Below, piece after piece: positions 1 through 10,075 of a DNA stretch of 64,000 bases. Below the pieces are notes generated by a model that was given only the letters and a program-made list of their open reading frames with translations, had not been told where the DNA came from and made no database searches. Source of the stretch: Sphingobacteriales bacterium UTBCD1 (lineage in GTDB: Bacteria > Bacteroidota > Bacteroidia > Chitinophagales > Chitinophagaceae); contig MWTC01000021.1 in assembly GCA_002066995.1 (NCBI GenBank), forward strand, positions 1 through 64,000, given 5' to 3'. Position numbers and translations under genes: made by a program. Every line of letters begins with the position of its first letter. Position 1 is the stretch's first letter.

Positions 1-210
1 GACCCAGCGAGGAAAACAGGAAAAAGACTGCAGGTCTTTGTGAGGCAATAAAAGAAAGATGCATTGTGTGAAGTCAGACCGTATTGCCGAAGCAAACTGC
101 ACTCAGGGCGGATCGCTGCGTTCCTCGCGATGACCCGGGCTGTATCAGAAGCAAAAAAAATCACTTCTACAATCACATAAACAATAACCTACTTGTAGGA
201 GAATGCGAAT
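1..210. other. Intergenic left edge, no gene seen
   Basis: No convincing reading frame is present. A GC-richer stretch around 107-135 (GGCGGATCGCTGCGTTCCTCGCGATGACC) looks like a member of the short intergenic repeats with a 'cctcgcgatgac' core found in many bacterial genomes. Only one copy is in this window, so repeat status cannot be shown. A 6-bp hairpin at 23-39 (AAAGAC/GTCTTT) has no useful T run after it. Confidence 0.3.
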
Positions 211-248
211 AAAAAAGAGGCTATCTTAACTTTTAAAACAGCCTCTTT
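211..248 (-). terminator. Rho-independent terminator after the M1 peptidase
   Basis: A 9-bp perfect stem, AAAGAGGCT (214-222) with AGCCTCTTT (240-248), is followed on the minus strand by a T run. It lies about 36 nt past the stop of the minus-strand M1 peptidase gene, so it probably ends that transcript. Confidence 0.75.
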
Positions 249-283
249 GGTCTTATTGCTTTAATATTTTCAGAACCGGGTCA

Positions 284-2344
284 TCATTGTTTTTTCCATA
301 CATTATTTGCCGGATTGAAATCGGGCATCACTTTATCAGGATCATAAGTGACCGATTCGATCTCTTCGGTAGAAGGATATTTGAAAGTCCAGCTTGTATT
401 GCGTTCCCATATCTCCACCGGCAATTTCGCCCGGTCCGTTTTCCCGTTTTTCATTTTTATTTCTAAAATTACAGGCATCGCCATTTTTTCTAAATTATCC
501 AGCGTAATGTATGCCCCTTTGGAATAATTAGTACTGTCCACATATTTCACACTGCGCACCGCCACATCCAGCCGCCAGTTGTTGACAAACCAGCCACGCC
601 AGAACCATTGCAAACTTTCACCGGAAACGTTTTCTATTGTTCTGAAAAAATCATCCGGTGTCGGATGCTTAAATGCCCACCGTTTGATATACGTTTTAAA
701 AGCATAATCAAATCGCTCTGGTCCTAAAATTTGTTCCCGCAATAAAACCAGGCCTGCGCTTGGTTTACTGTAAAGCAAGGTTCCGTTGTTTCTTTCTTTC
801 AGGTTATCAGGGCCATTGCTTAAAATAGGTTCCAGGGTCGGAGCAGTGAAAAATTGTGCCATACGTTCTGCATCTACAGGTCGTGCCGGCTTATATTCTC
901 CATTATTAAAATTTGCCGTTGATAAAGTATTAATGAAGGTATTAAAGCCTTCATCCATCCATCCGTATAATCGTTCATTGGAACCCACGATCATCGGGAA
1001 CCAGGTATGACCGAATTCATGGTCGTTTACGCCCCACAATCCACGGCCTCTTGCTGTAGCTCCGCAAAAAACGATGCCGGGATATTCCATTCCGCCGGGA
1101 GTACCGGCCACTGCCGTAGCTGCGGGATATGGATACTCATACCACATTTTTGAATTGAACTCAATAGAACCCTTTACAAATTCAGTTGAACGTCCCCAGG
1201 CTGCTTCACCCGCACTCTCTGCAGGATAAGCAGAAATTGCTAATGATTTTTTTCCACCCGGCAAATTCATTCTTGCCGCATCAACAACGAATGAAGAAGA
1301 AGCTGCCCATGAAGCATCCCTTGCATTTTTTATCCTGAAATGCCAGGTCAGTTCTGATTTTCCTGCAGGACGTGACTTCGGATCCGTCACTTCTTCCGGT
1401 GTACGGATCATCACGGTCTTATCACTGTTGGCAGCCTGTGCCCAGCGTTTCACCTGCTCCGGAGTGTACACTTCCTGCGGGTTTAATAATTCACCGGATG
1501 CAACTACTATATCTTTTGCAGCAACTGTTATTTTCAGATCAAAATCACCATACTCAAGAAAAAATTCTCCGGGGCCGGTGTATGGTAATGTATTCCAACC
1601 CATCACATCATCAAACACACACATTCTCGGGTACCATTGTGCAATAGTGAAGATTTTTCCATTTTTGGTTTTCAAAATTCCCATCCTGTCGGAACCATAA
1701 TCAGGGGAAATGAATGAGTATTCGATCTTTAGTTTCAATACGCCGCCGTTTGCATTTAATTCATTTGGTAAAAGAACCTGCATGCGGGTATCATCTATCA
1801 AATATTTTACATCGGTTGCAATTGTGTTATTGGGTCCGCTTAGAACTTTTACCGATTTGATTTTATATCCTGCATCGAATACTTGTCCGTGGCCACCATT
1901 GCGGCTACCACCTATTGGTACAATAGCGCTGCCACGTGAATCCTGCCGGAATAAATTCTGATCTAACTGCATCCAGATAAAATTCATCTTTAACGGACTG
2001 TTATTGGTATAGGTCAGCACTTCGGTTCCGGTAATTTCATTGGTTTCATCATTCAACTTTGCTGCCAACTGGTAGTCTGCCCGGTTTTGCCAATATTTTG
2101 GACCCGGCTCGCCGGTGGCTGCTCTGTATTCATTTCCGTTTTTTGTATAAAAGAACGGAGCAAAAGTTTCAGTGTAGTTATACTTTGTCTGCGGAGCTGT
2201 GGAGTCAACAAATTCAACAAAACGGGGCCGGGCTACTCTTCCAAAAGTGTCCGCTCTGTTTTGCGGCTGCTGACTGCCGGGTTGCTGTGCATCTGCCATA
2301 CCTGCTGCAATTAGCATTAGGGCGAATACAATTATATTTTTCAT
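284..2344 (-). CDS. M1 family zinc metallopeptidase, secreted
   Basis: 686 aa with an N-terminal signal peptide (hydrophobic residues 4-19, then AQQP), so it is likely periplasmic. The gluzincin site is complete: HEFGH near residue 440 and, about 18 residues on, the third zinc ligand in WMDEGFN. The region upstream of HExxH (GGMEYPG) is the M1 exopeptidase substrate-binding motif, here GGMEY rather than GAMEN. The family removes N-terminal amino acids from peptides. The gene is probably monocistronic: the upstream neighbour ends with its own terminator at 2499-2526 and this gene with one at 211-248. The family call is firm; the specificity is unknown. Confidence 0.92.
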   Translation of the reverse strand: MKNIIVFALMLIAAGMADAQQPGSQQPQNRADTFGRVARPRFVEFVDSTAPQTKYNYTETFAPFFYTKNGNEYRAATGEPGPKYWQNRADYQLAAKLNDETNEITGTEVLTYTNNSPLKMNFIWMQLDQNLFRQDSRGSAIVPIGGSRNGGHGQVFDAGYKIKSVKVLSGPNNTIATDVKYLIDDTRMQVLLPNELNANGGVLKLKIEYSFISPDYGSDRMGILKTKNGKIFTIAQWYPRMCVFDDVMGWNTLPYTGPGEFFLEYGDFDLKITVAAKDIVVASGELLNPQEVYTPEQVKRWAQAANSDKTVMIRTPEEVTDPKSRPAGKSELTWHFRIKNARDASWAASSSFVVDAARMNLPGGKKSLAISAYPAESAGEAAWGRSTEFVKGSIEFNSKMWYEYPYPAATAVAGTPGGMEYPGIVFCGATARGRGLWGVNDHEFGHTWFPMIVGSNERLYGWMDEGFNTFINTLSTANFNNGEYKPARPVDAERMAQFFTAPTLEPILSNGPDNLKERNNGTLLYSKPSAGLVLLREQILGPERFDYAFKTYIKRWAFKHPTPDDFFRTIENVSGESLQWFWRGWFVNNWRLDVAVRSVKYVDSTNYSKGAYITLDNLEKMAMPVILEIKMKNGKTDRAKLPVEIWERNTSWTFKYPSTEEIESVTYDPDKVMPDFNPANNVWKKQ

Positions 2345-2498
2345 ATTACCTGTTTTTAAAAAGAGATTGCAATGATAAAGGAAAAAGGGAAAAAATCCCC
2401 GGGATAATGACGAATGGTAAATGAAAAATATTTGATATGTCTTTTACAGGCCACCCTGTTACCTGCAAAAGATGTAACGCCGGTCCCGTTGTTCCGAC

Positions 2499-2526
2499 AA
2501 AAAAAGACCGGCTATCAATGCCGGTC
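2499..2526 (-). terminator. Rho-independent terminator after the oxidoreductase alpha subunit
   Basis: A 7-bp GC-rich stem, GACCGGC (2506-2512) with GCCGGTC (2520-2526), has a 7-nt loop and is followed on the minus strand by seven T residues (2499-2505). It lies 15 nt past the stop of the gene at 2541. Confidence 0.8.
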
Positions 2527-2540
2527 ACAGATAATTTTTT

Positions 2541-4385
2541 TCAGAGCATCTTTTTTATATGCTCTACCAATTCTGTTTTTGTGATAGGGATACCCATGAT
2601 TTTATTATACCCTTTGGCATCCACCAGGTAAATATCCCGGAGGATCTTTACCAACTGACCATTATTGATCTCCGGCACGAGGATTTTTTCAAAATTCCTA
2701 ATGATCTCCCCAAGGTTTTTGGGGAAAGGCCGCAAATAACGGATATGCACATGGCTTACTGCATGACCCTGTGCCTGCAATTCCTCAACAGCAGATTTGA
2801 TGGCGCCATAGGTAGAACCCCAGCCGATAACTAATATTTTCCCTTTTGCAGGGCCGCTGTCCAGTTTTTGTTCGGGGATATAATCAGCGATTTTATCCAC
2901 TTTTGCCTGGCGGATCTTCACCATGTGCTGATGGTTATCCGGGTCATAGCTAACATTGCCCGTGATATCTTGTTTTTCCAGACCACCTATACGGTTTTCC
3001 AATCCCGGTGTTCCCGGCACCGCCCAGGGTCGCACATACTTTTCATCACGCTTATAGGGTTGAAATACCTCTTCACCCTCATCCAGATCTTTTTTGAAAC
3101 TGACTTTTATTTCAGGCAGATCAGAAGATTGAGGAAATTTCCATGGCTCTGCACCATTAGCAATGTATCCGTCTGTCAAACAAATCACCGGTGTCATATG
3201 CTGAACAGAAATCCTTGCTGCTTCAAATACAGTATCAAAACAATCGCTGGGTGTAGAAGCGGCCACCACCGGCATAGGGCATTCACCGTTTCTTCCATAA
3301 TACGCCTGCAGCAGATCACTTTGTTCCGTTTTTGTTGGCAATCCTGTTGAAGGTCCTCCTCTCTGAACATTACAGATTACTAATGGTATTTCCAGCATCA
3401 CTGCCAGTCCCATCGCCTCTGCCTTTAACGCTAACCCGGGTCCTGATGTAGTAGTGACGCCCAGTGCACCTCCGTAAGAAGCGCCGATGGCGGAAGCAAT
3501 CGCTGCAATCTCATCTTCTGCCTGGAAAGTGCGGACACCGAAATGTTTATACCTGGCAAGGTCATGTAAGATATCCGAAGCAGGAGTGATAGGATAAGAA
3601 CCAAGAAATAAAGGGAGACCGCTTTTTTGTGAGGCTGCGATCAACCCATAAGCAATTGCCTGGTTACCCATAATGGAACGATAGCTGCCCGGTTCCATCT
3701 TTGCTTTTTCCACTTTATAAGTAGTAGTGAACGTTTCGGTAGTATCACCATAATTATAACCTGCCTGCAGCGCTTTGATGTTGCTGTTCAGTATGTCATC
3801 TTTTTTTCCAAATTTTTCCTTCAAAAAAGAAATGGTGCTGCTCATGTCCCTGTTGTACATCCAATACAAAAATCCCAGCACAAACATATTCTTGGCCCGG
3901 TCTTTTTCTTTCATGCCCATTGTAAATTCTTTCAGCGCTTCACGGGTCATCTTGGTCACATCCATTTTGATCAGTTCATAATTATCAAGTGATCCGTCTT
4001 CCAGCGGATTTACTCCTTCAGGGAAATTTGCAAGACGCAAATTTTTTGCATCAAAACCATCTGTATTAGCAATGACCTTCCCGCCCTTTTTTAATTGCCG
4101 CAGGTTCGTTTTTAATGCGGCTGCATTCATGGCTACCAATACATCACAAGCATCACCGGGAGTAAAAACAGGTTTGCTGGAAAAACGGAGCTGGTATCCG
4201 CTCACTCCGGGTATCGTGCCCTGGGGTGCCCTTATTTCTGCCGGAAAATCCGGAAACGTGGCCAGGTCTATTCCCAGAAGAGCTGTATTATTGGTAAATT
4301 GGCTTCCGGTCAATTGCATACCATCGCCGCTGTCACCTGCAAATTTGATGACGACATCACTGACTATTTCCTGCTTACGGGTCAT
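2541..4385 (-). CDS. korA: 2-oxoacid:acceptor oxidoreductase, fused gamma-alpha subunit
   Basis: 614 aa, cytosolic. An N-terminal gamma domain (about residues 8-190, FAGDSGDGMQLTGSQF) is fused to the alpha/pyrimidine-binding domain (from about 230, with GSYPITPASDI near 262 and TTTSGPGLALKAEAMGLA). This is the architecture of KorA-type 2-oxoglutarate:ferredoxin oxidoreductase alpha subunits, which convert 2-oxoacid plus CoA to acyl-CoA with ferredoxin reduction. The beta subunit that carries thiamine diphosphate, normally the adjacent downstream gene, is absent: a strong terminator follows and the next gene is a peptidase. Substrate preference (2-oxoglutarate or a branched 2-oxoacid) cannot be decided here. 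Confidence 0.88.
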   Translation of the reverse strand: MTRKQEIVSDVVIKFAGDSGDGMQLTGSQFTNNTALLGIDLATFPDFPAEIRAPQGTIPGVSGYQLRFSSKPVFTPGDACDVLVAMNAAALKTNLRQLKKGGKVIANTDGFDAKNLRLANFPEGVNPLEDGSLDNYELIKMDVTKMTREALKEFTMGMKEKDRAKNMFVLGFLYWMYNRDMSSTISFLKEKFGKKDDILNSNIKALQAGYNYGDTTETFTTTYKVEKAKMEPGSYRSIMGNQAIAYGLIAASQKSGLPLFLGSYPITPASDILHDLARYKHFGVRTFQAEDEIAAIASAIGASYGGALGVTTTSGPGLALKAEAMGLAVMLEIPLVICNVQRGGPSTGLPTKTEQSDLLQAYYGRNGECPMPVVAASTPSDCFDTVFEAARISVQHMTPVICLTDGYIANGAEPWKFPQSSDLPEIKVSFKKDLDEGEEVFQPYKRDEKYVRPWAVPGTPGLENRIGGLEKQDITGNVSYDPDNHQHMVKIRQAKVDKIADYIPEQKLDSGPAKGKILVIGWGSTYGAIKSAVEELQAQGHAVSHVHIRYLRPFPKNLGEIIRNFEKILVPEINNGQLVKILRDIYLVDAKGYNKIMGIPITKTELVEHIKKML

Positions 4386-4576
4386 GAAAGGTTATATTTA
4401 ATTAATGGGCGAATTTACAACAGGATCGTCAATCATGAATGATGAAAAATAAGATAAAAATTATTACTCCGATCCTGCTATAATTTTTATACCCCCAGCC
4501 CTTGCACAGGCATAATGTGGCAATACATTAAAATAATTACCGTTCCATTTCTTCAAAAGGATATAGCTGAACCTTG

Positions 4577-5722
4577 TCAGTTCTGATTTTGATAACGGTT
4601 ATATTTTTTCAAAATGGAGATCACCTTCTCTTTGGACAGCGCTTCAATGACTCTTTCGTTTTTTCCTTTCATTGTTTTGGCTGCAAATAAAGAATTGATT
4701 ATGGCCTGCTCGGTGGCTTCAATAGCGGCCAGGAATAAAGGTGACATATCATCATTAAACACTACAGAGGTCGTATGCAATTTTTTTTCCGGATCATAAG
4801 GAATACGTACGCCGGGATTTGAAGAAAAGGCGATCACATAATCACCACTCCCGTTGCTGGCAATTCCTCCCGTTTTTGCCAGGCCCATAAACGCTCTCTT
4901 AGCAAGCCTTTCCAGGTTTCTTGAATCAAGCGGAGCATCGGTGGCCACCACGATCATACAACTTCCATCAGCAGGATCATTCAACTGATCGCTCAGGTAA
5001 TATTTTCCCAACTCCTTTCCAACAGGTACGCCATCTATCTGCAGCACACCGCCGAAATTAGTTTGCACCAATACTCCAATGGTATAACCTCCCGATCCTG
5101 CAGGCAACACTCTCGATGCAGTGCCGATGCCTCCTTTGAATCCAAAGCAGACAGTTCCTGTTCCCGCACCAACATTTCCCTGCTGCACCACTCCCGGAGA
5201 TGCATTCTTTATTGCTTCCAGAACATGACTCTCTTTCACATGCCTTCCGCGGATATCATTGAGGTATCCGTCATTCGTTTCACCGACAACTGCATTCACG
5301 CTTTGCACATCCTCATTTCCTTTTTGCTGCAGTGTGTAAGAGATCACAGCATTCATGGCCGTGGGAACACTCAATGTATTTGTAAGGATAATGGGAGTTT
5401 CGATATTTCCCAATTCCATCACCTGGGTGCTGCCGGCAAGTTTTCCAAAACCATTGCCTGTAAAAATGGCTGCAGGCACTTTTTGCTGAAAGATATTTCC
5501 GCCATACGGCAAGATGGCGGTCACTCCGGTGCGGACCGAATCTCCCTGTACCAACGTGTACTGACCTACCAGCACTCCTGCAACGTCAGTGATTGCATTG
5601 AACTTTCCCTGAGGAAGAATGCCGGTCTTCACCGGCGCCACTTCATTATCCGTCTGTTGTGCCATAGAAATCTGAACAGAAAATGAAAAAAGAATTGCAG
5701 ATACAATTGCCGGTGACTTCAT
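4577..5722 (-). CDS. P1 family (DmpA/S58-like) aminopeptidase, exported
   Basis: 381 aa with a signal peptide (residues 1-21, ending AQQ). The N-terminal-nucleophile fold is shown by the TDVAGVLVGQYTL start, NAVVGETNDGYLND, GNVGAGTGTVCFGFKGGIG and NGSGDYVIAFSS near residue 290. In DmpA the chain cleaves itself before the Ser of such a GSGD motif, freeing the catalytic serine. DmpA-type enzymes act on D- or L-N-terminal residues of small peptides; BapA relatives act on beta-peptides. The gene sits 105 nt downstream of the S9 peptidase end and may share its transcript. The family call is firm. Confidence 0.88.
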   Translation of the reverse strand: MKSPAIVSAILFSFSVQISMAQQTDNEVAPVKTGILPQGKFNAITDVAGVLVGQYTLVQGDSVRTGVTAILPYGGNIFQQKVPAAIFTGNGFGKLAGSTQVMELGNIETPIILTNTLSVPTAMNAVISYTLQQKGNEDVQSVNAVVGETNDGYLNDIRGRHVKESHVLEAIKNASPGVVQQGNVGAGTGTVCFGFKGGIGTASRVLPAGSGGYTIGVLVQTNFGGVLQIDGVPVGKELGKYYLSDQLNDPADGSCMIVVATDAPLDSRNLERLAKRAFMGLAKTGGIASNGSGDYVIAFSSNPGVRIPYDPEKKLHTTSVVFNDDMSPLFLAAIEATEQAIINSLFAAKTMKGKNERVIEALSKEKVISILKKYNRYQNQN

Positions 5723-5827
5723 TTTTAATTTTTAATGGCAACAGAAACAGGTTTTGTAAAAAAGGACCATTCAGGAATCAATTATTTCAAAAGCAAAAAA
5801 CGGCTTTTAAAATTTTTCTTCACTTTA

Positions 5828-7957
5828 CTATTTGTTGATCCCCTCCAGTGCCAAAAAGAAAGCATAATCCCTTGCCACATCTTTCAGGTAATCGAAACGG
5901 CCGCTGGCGCCACCATGCCCAAAGTCCATTTCAGTATGCAACAGCAGAATATTCTTGTCCGTTTTCATGTCACGCAATTTGGCTACCCATTTTGCCGGTT
6001 CAAAATATTGCACCTGGCTGTCGTGAAGCCCTGTCGTTACCAGGATATTGGGATAGTTTTTCTTTCCCACGTTCTCGTAAGGATTATAACTTTTCATGTA
6101 CCAATAGGCATCTTCATTTTTCGGGTTGCCCCATTCATCAAATTCATTGGTCGTGAGCGGAATACTTTCGTCCAGCATGGTATTGATGACGTCCACAAAA
6201 GGAACTCCGGCGATCACTCCATGCCACAGGCCGGGCGCCATATTGGTAACTGCGCCCATCAGCAAACCTCCGGCGCTTCTGCCCATTGTATACAAATGCG
6301 GTGAAGAAGTGTATTTTTCTTTTATTAAAAATTTTGCGCAGTCAATAAAATCGGTAAAAGTGTTTTTCTTTTTCATCAGCTTGCCGTCCAGGTACCATTG
6401 TCGTCCCATTTCCTGCCCTCCCCTGATGTGTGCAATAGCATAAACAAATCCCCGGTTCAGCAAGCTTAAAATATTCATATTAAAAGAAGGGTCGGTACTG
6501 GAGCCATAACTTCCATAACCGTAAAGAAGCAAAGGAGCTTCACCATCCTTTTTCAGTCCTTTTTTATAAACAATGGAGATCGGTACCTTAGTGCCATCAG
6601 CTGCTACAGCATAGATCCTTTCATTCTGGTAATCGCCTGAATGAAAACCACCACCCACTTCAACTTGTTTTTTCAGTTCTTTAGCATGGCTTATCAAATT
6701 GTAATCAAAAACGGATGCCGGGGTGATGAGCGAAGAAAATGCGTATCTCATTTCCTTGCTTCCGTATTCATGGCCTCCCATGATCATTGCTATATAATCG
6801 GGCTCGCCAAAATCAATATAATGATCGTTGCCTGATTTCAGGTCACGGATCCTGATCTGCGGCAATCCGTCTTTCCTTTCCTGAATGGCCAGAAAATCTT
6901 TGAATTCATCAACACCTTCAAGCAACACATCATTACGATGAGGGATCACATCTTTCCAGTTGTCGGATGAGGTGGAGGTAAGCGGGCATTCCATCAACTT
7001 GAAATTCTCGGCGCCGTCTTTATTTGTCAGAATATAAAACCGGTCATCAACAGGGTAAACAGAATAAAGAACATCTTTCATCCTTGGCTGAAACGTTGTG
7101 AATGCCTTTCCCGGGTTGCCGGCATTGGTCATCAGCCATTCCGAAGAAAGGGTTCCTTCGGAAATAATAAAAATATATTTCTTGTCCTTGGACTTTTCAA
7201 CCGCTATATAGTTCGTATTATCTTTTTCGTGATACACCACCGCATCTTTCGTAACATCACTGCCCAGCTGGTGGCTCTTTATCGTTTCCGATAAAAGAGT
7301 AACCGGGTTTTTGGAAGTGTAAAAGATCGTTTTGTTATCATTGGCCCATACAGGATCACCTTCCGTATTCGGAACTTCGTCTTTCAGTGTTTCTCCTTTC
7401 ACCAGGTCCTTTACATAAAGAGTATAGCGCCTGCGGCTGACATTATCCACGCCGTAAGCCAGGTACCTGCTGTCTTCACTTACAGCCAGTCCCGAAACTG
7501 CATAATAAGAATGTCCTGCAGCCATGGCATCCACATCCAGCAGTATCTCTTCAGGAGCATTCATGCTGCCTTTTCTTCTGCAGTATTTATAATATTGTTT
7601 TCCTTTTTCCGTACGGGTATAATAATAATAACCGTTTTGCAAAACAGGCACACTCTGGTCATCTTCTTTGATGCGGGCTTTCATCTCATCAAAGAGTTTT
7701 TGCCTCAGTCCTTCGGTGGGCTTCATCACCGCATTGAAGTAATCATTCTCTTTGGTTAAATACTCCACCACTTTGGCGCTGTCCGGCCCTTTGCCGAAAT
7801 AATCATACATCCAGTAATAATTATCCAGAACCTTATCACCATGTATCTCTCTCCAGTGAGCTTTCTTTTCGGCTACCGGAGGTATGGCCCGGCCAAACTG
7901 TGCATTGGCAGAAATTGAAGTAAGCATAACCACTGATAAAAATATTTTAGGATTCAT
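5828..7957 (-). CDS. S9 family prolyl oligopeptidase (oligopeptidase B-like), exported
   Basis: 709 aa, signal peptide at residues 1-19 (SANAQ). The beta-propeller half begins with PPVAEKKAHWREIHGDKVLDNYYWMYDYFG, the standard S9A start. The alpha/beta-hydrolase half carries GRSAGG with the nucleophile Ser near 560, and a C-terminal catalytic His in the MDFGHGG segment. The overall layout matches oligopeptidase B (PtrB), which cleaves short peptides after basic residues, although this copy is secreted and its specificity is not established. It is followed closely by the P1 peptidase on the same strand, suggesting a periplasmic peptide-processing pair. Confidence 0.9.
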   Translation of the reverse strand: MNPKIFLSVVMLTSISANAQFGRAIPPVAEKKAHWREIHGDKVLDNYYWMYDYFGKGPDSAKVVEYLTKENDYFNAVMKPTEGLRQKLFDEMKARIKEDDQSVPVLQNGYYYYTRTEKGKQYYKYCRRKGSMNAPEEILLDVDAMAAGHSYYAVSGLAVSEDSRYLAYGVDNVSRRRYTLYVKDLVKGETLKDEVPNTEGDPVWANDNKTIFYTSKNPVTLLSETIKSHQLGSDVTKDAVVYHEKDNTNYIAVEKSKDKKYIFIISEGTLSSEWLMTNAGNPGKAFTTFQPRMKDVLYSVYPVDDRFYILTNKDGAENFKLMECPLTSTSSDNWKDVIPHRNDVLLEGVDEFKDFLAIQERKDGLPQIRIRDLKSGNDHYIDFGEPDYIAMIMGGHEYGSKEMRYAFSSLITPASVFDYNLISHAKELKKQVEVGGGFHSGDYQNERIYAVAADGTKVPISIVYKKGLKKDGEAPLLLYGYGSYGSSTDPSFNMNILSLLNRGFVYAIAHIRGGQEMGRQWYLDGKLMKKKNTFTDFIDCAKFLIKEKYTSSPHLYTMGRSAGGLLMGAVTNMAPGLWHGVIAGVPFVDVINTMLDESIPLTTNEFDEWGNPKNEDAYWYMKSYNPYENVGKKNYPNILVTTGLHDSQVQYFEPAKWVAKLRDMKTDKNILLLHTEMDFGHGGASGRFDYLKDVARDYAFFLALEGINK

Positions 7958-8292
7958 GTCAATACATTTAGACTGAATTCAATCAATTAGAAATTTAAAT
8001 AGTTTAACCCTCATTAAGAAATAACAAAAGTAACAGGATGTTTTTTTGACACTTCTTCTTTTATGATTTTATGCTAACGAAGTTAAAAGAAATATTCTGC
8101 AATTAAAGGCAACTGAAAATTCTGATTTCCTTTAAAGGCCGCAGTATTAACAGACAAACGAAACACAGGACCTTCAAAATAGCAAAACTTTGGTAAGCGG
8201 TCCCGGTCAACCGGAATTCGCCCGGAGAATAATTAAATTCGTTTTCGAATTTTGACTACTTACGGACAACTTTCATTTGATAAATCTCTATC
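7958..8292. other. Divergent intergenic region
   Basis: 335 nt between the minus-strand S9 peptidase and the plus-strand GH16 gene. It must hold both promoters. It is AT-rich and no RNA or operator motif was recognised. Confidence 0.4.
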
Positions 8293-9078
8293 ATGAAAAA
8301 GATCATCTACCCTTTTTTGCTTCTTATTTTCCCGGTGGCATGTACAACGAACAGGAACCTGCATAAGCCAGCACTCGTTTGGGAAGAAAATTTTGACCAG
8401 ACGGAAACTTTCGATGCAACACGATGGTCGAAAATACCGAGAGGTAAATCTGACTGGAACAGGCACATGAGCAATTTCGACAGCCTTTATGCATTGCGTG
8501 ACGGTAAATTAATATTAAGGGGAATAGTTAATACAACTCAAAAAGATGATACTTCAACTTATCTTACCGGTGGTGTTTATACAAAGGACAAAGTTGGTTT
8601 TGGGTTGGGCAGGATAGAGATCAGGGCAAAGCTGGGGAATGCAACTGGCGCCTGGCCGGCATTCTGGCTGCTGGGGCAGGGAATGAAATACCCGGGAGGC
8701 GGTGAAATTGATATACTGGAACATCTCAATCATGACGATTTCATATACCAGACTGTACATTCTTATTATACTATTATACTGAATGAAAAGAACAATCCCA
8801 AACACGGAGGAACGGGCCGTATCCGGCCGGGAGAGTTCAACACTTATGCTGTGGAGATACACAAAAACAAAGTGGTGTTTTATGTGAACGGGATAAAAAC
8901 TTTCACCTATCCTAAGATCAAAACAGATAAGCCCGGGCAATTCCCGTTTGCAGATGCCGAACACTATCTATTACTGGATATGCAATTAGGAGGAAACTGG
9001 GTGGGGAAAATCAATCCGGAAGAACTGCCTGTAGAAATGGAAATAGACTGGGTCAGGTATTACAAGTTCAAAGAATAA
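8293..9078 (+). CDS. Glycoside hydrolase family 16 lipoprotein
   Basis: 261 aa. The leader ends in FPVAC (Cys17), so it is a lipoprotein. The GH16 active site is seen as GGEIDILEH near residues 134-142 (ExDxxE: nucleophile and acid/base Glu). The flanking GRIEIRAKLGNATGAWPAFWLLG and the final MEIDWVRYYKF are also family hallmarks. GH16 enzymes cut beta-1,3/1,4-glucans, laminarin or galactans; short single-domain lipoproteins of this form are often beta-glucanases. It stands alone, convergent with the next gene (14 nt between stops). Confidence 0.92.
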   Translation: MKKIIYPFLLLIFPVACTTNRNLHKPALVWEENFDQTETFDATRWSKIPRGKSDWNRHMSNFDSLYALRDGKLILRGIVNTTQKDDTSTYLTGGVYTKDKVGFGLGRIEIRAKLGNATGAWPAFWLLGQGMKYPGGGEIDILEHLNHDDFIYQTVHSYYTIILNEKNNPKHGGTGRIRPGEFNTYAVEIHKNKVVFYVNGIKTFTYPKIKTDKPGQFPFADAEHYLLLDMQLGGNWVGKINPEELPVEMEIDWVRYYKFKE

Positions 9079-9092
9079 AATCCCGTGATCAA

Positions 9093-9956
9093 TCAATTAA
9101 AATGCTTCCACAACAAAGCTGAAATTTTCCGGGTCAGCGTCCATGCTTCATTATTTTGATTCCAGCTTTTGTCTTTATTGTTTTTGGTGAACACCGAAAA
9201 AATATAGGGTGTCTTTTTCCCATTCACATACAGCACTTCATTGCGGTTGGCATCCAGCGCTCCGTGTTTATCCGCAACAAACACCCCGGCAGGTATCTGG
9301 CTTATCGCCATTTCGTCCCAGTATTGCCTGCCCAGCACCCGCAGCATTTTATCACTGACCTCTTTGCTGAAAACTTTTCCGTCAACGATCTGCTTCATCA
9401 GTGTGGCAGTTTCTCGTGGAGTGGTCTGCCCCCAGCCGTACACGGAACGGTTGGCTTCTCGTCCTTCTGTCCTGCTGTTCACCCTTGTGTGCTGATACCC
9501 CATGCTGTCCAGTATCCTGTTGATGCGGATGCCTCCGCCCGATAATCCCTGAAGCCACAGGCTTGCACAGTTATCGCTGATGGTAAGCATCAGCATGATC
9601 ACTTTGCCCAGCTCGATCTGCGAACTGTCTTTGAACCGGGAAAGTATGTCATCCCCTTCGCTGTAGTAAAGAGAATCAGTGTACATCACATGCTGATGAT
9701 AATCCAGTTCACCTTTCCTGATCTTATCCATGATGCCGATAAGAATGGGGATCTTCACAATGCTTGCCGTTGGGAAAAGGGTGTCGGCATTGATGGCAAC
9801 GGTCTTGTTGTGCTTCAGATCATAAACATAAAGCCCTACATCACCATGAAAACCCGAAATGAGTTCCTGCAATTGCCGTTGCAGTTTTTTATCCGTTTTT
9901 TGTGCATGGGAAAATAGAGCAAAAAAAACAACAGACAGAAAAATAATTCTTTTCAT
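9093..9956 (-). CDS. Class A beta-lactamase-like serine hydrolase
   Basis: 287 aa, signal peptide at residues 1-18. The penicillin-interacting motifs are present: SxxK as SIVK near residue 65, SDN (TISDNCAS) near 127 and KHG in place of KTG near 226. The omega-loop glutamate of true class A enzymes (ExxLN) is not clearly present; the equivalent stretch reads GREANRSVYGWGQTTPRE. It is therefore a member of the beta-lactamase superfamily that may be a DD-peptidase-like or housekeeping hydrolase, and not a proven resistance gene. Confidence 0.82.
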   Translation of the reverse strand: MKRIIFLSVVFFALFSHAQKTDKKLQRQLQELISGFHGDVGLYVYDLKHNKTVAINADTLFPTASIVKIPILIGIMDKIRKGELDYHQHVMYTDSLYYSEGDDILSRFKDSSQIELGKVIMLMLTISDNCASLWLQGLSGGGIRINRILDSMGYQHTRVNSRTEGREANRSVYGWGQTTPRETATLMKQIVDGKVFSKEVSDKMLRVLGRQYWDEMAISQIPAGVFVADKHGALDANRNEVLYVNGKKTPYIFSVFTKNNKDKSWNQNNEAWTLTRKISALLWKHFN

Positions 9957-10075
9957 ATAACTGTTTTGAAAAAAAATGTCTTTCCCCTTCAGCGAATGAC
10001 CTAAGCTAAAGATGACAGCTAAAATAAGGCAGATAGAGTGATCAGTGTAATTGAAAAGGATTTTTTACAGGATCA

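Noticed and set aside
23-39. Hairpin AAAGAC/GTCTTT as a terminator
   Set aside because: Short stem with no following T run on either strand.
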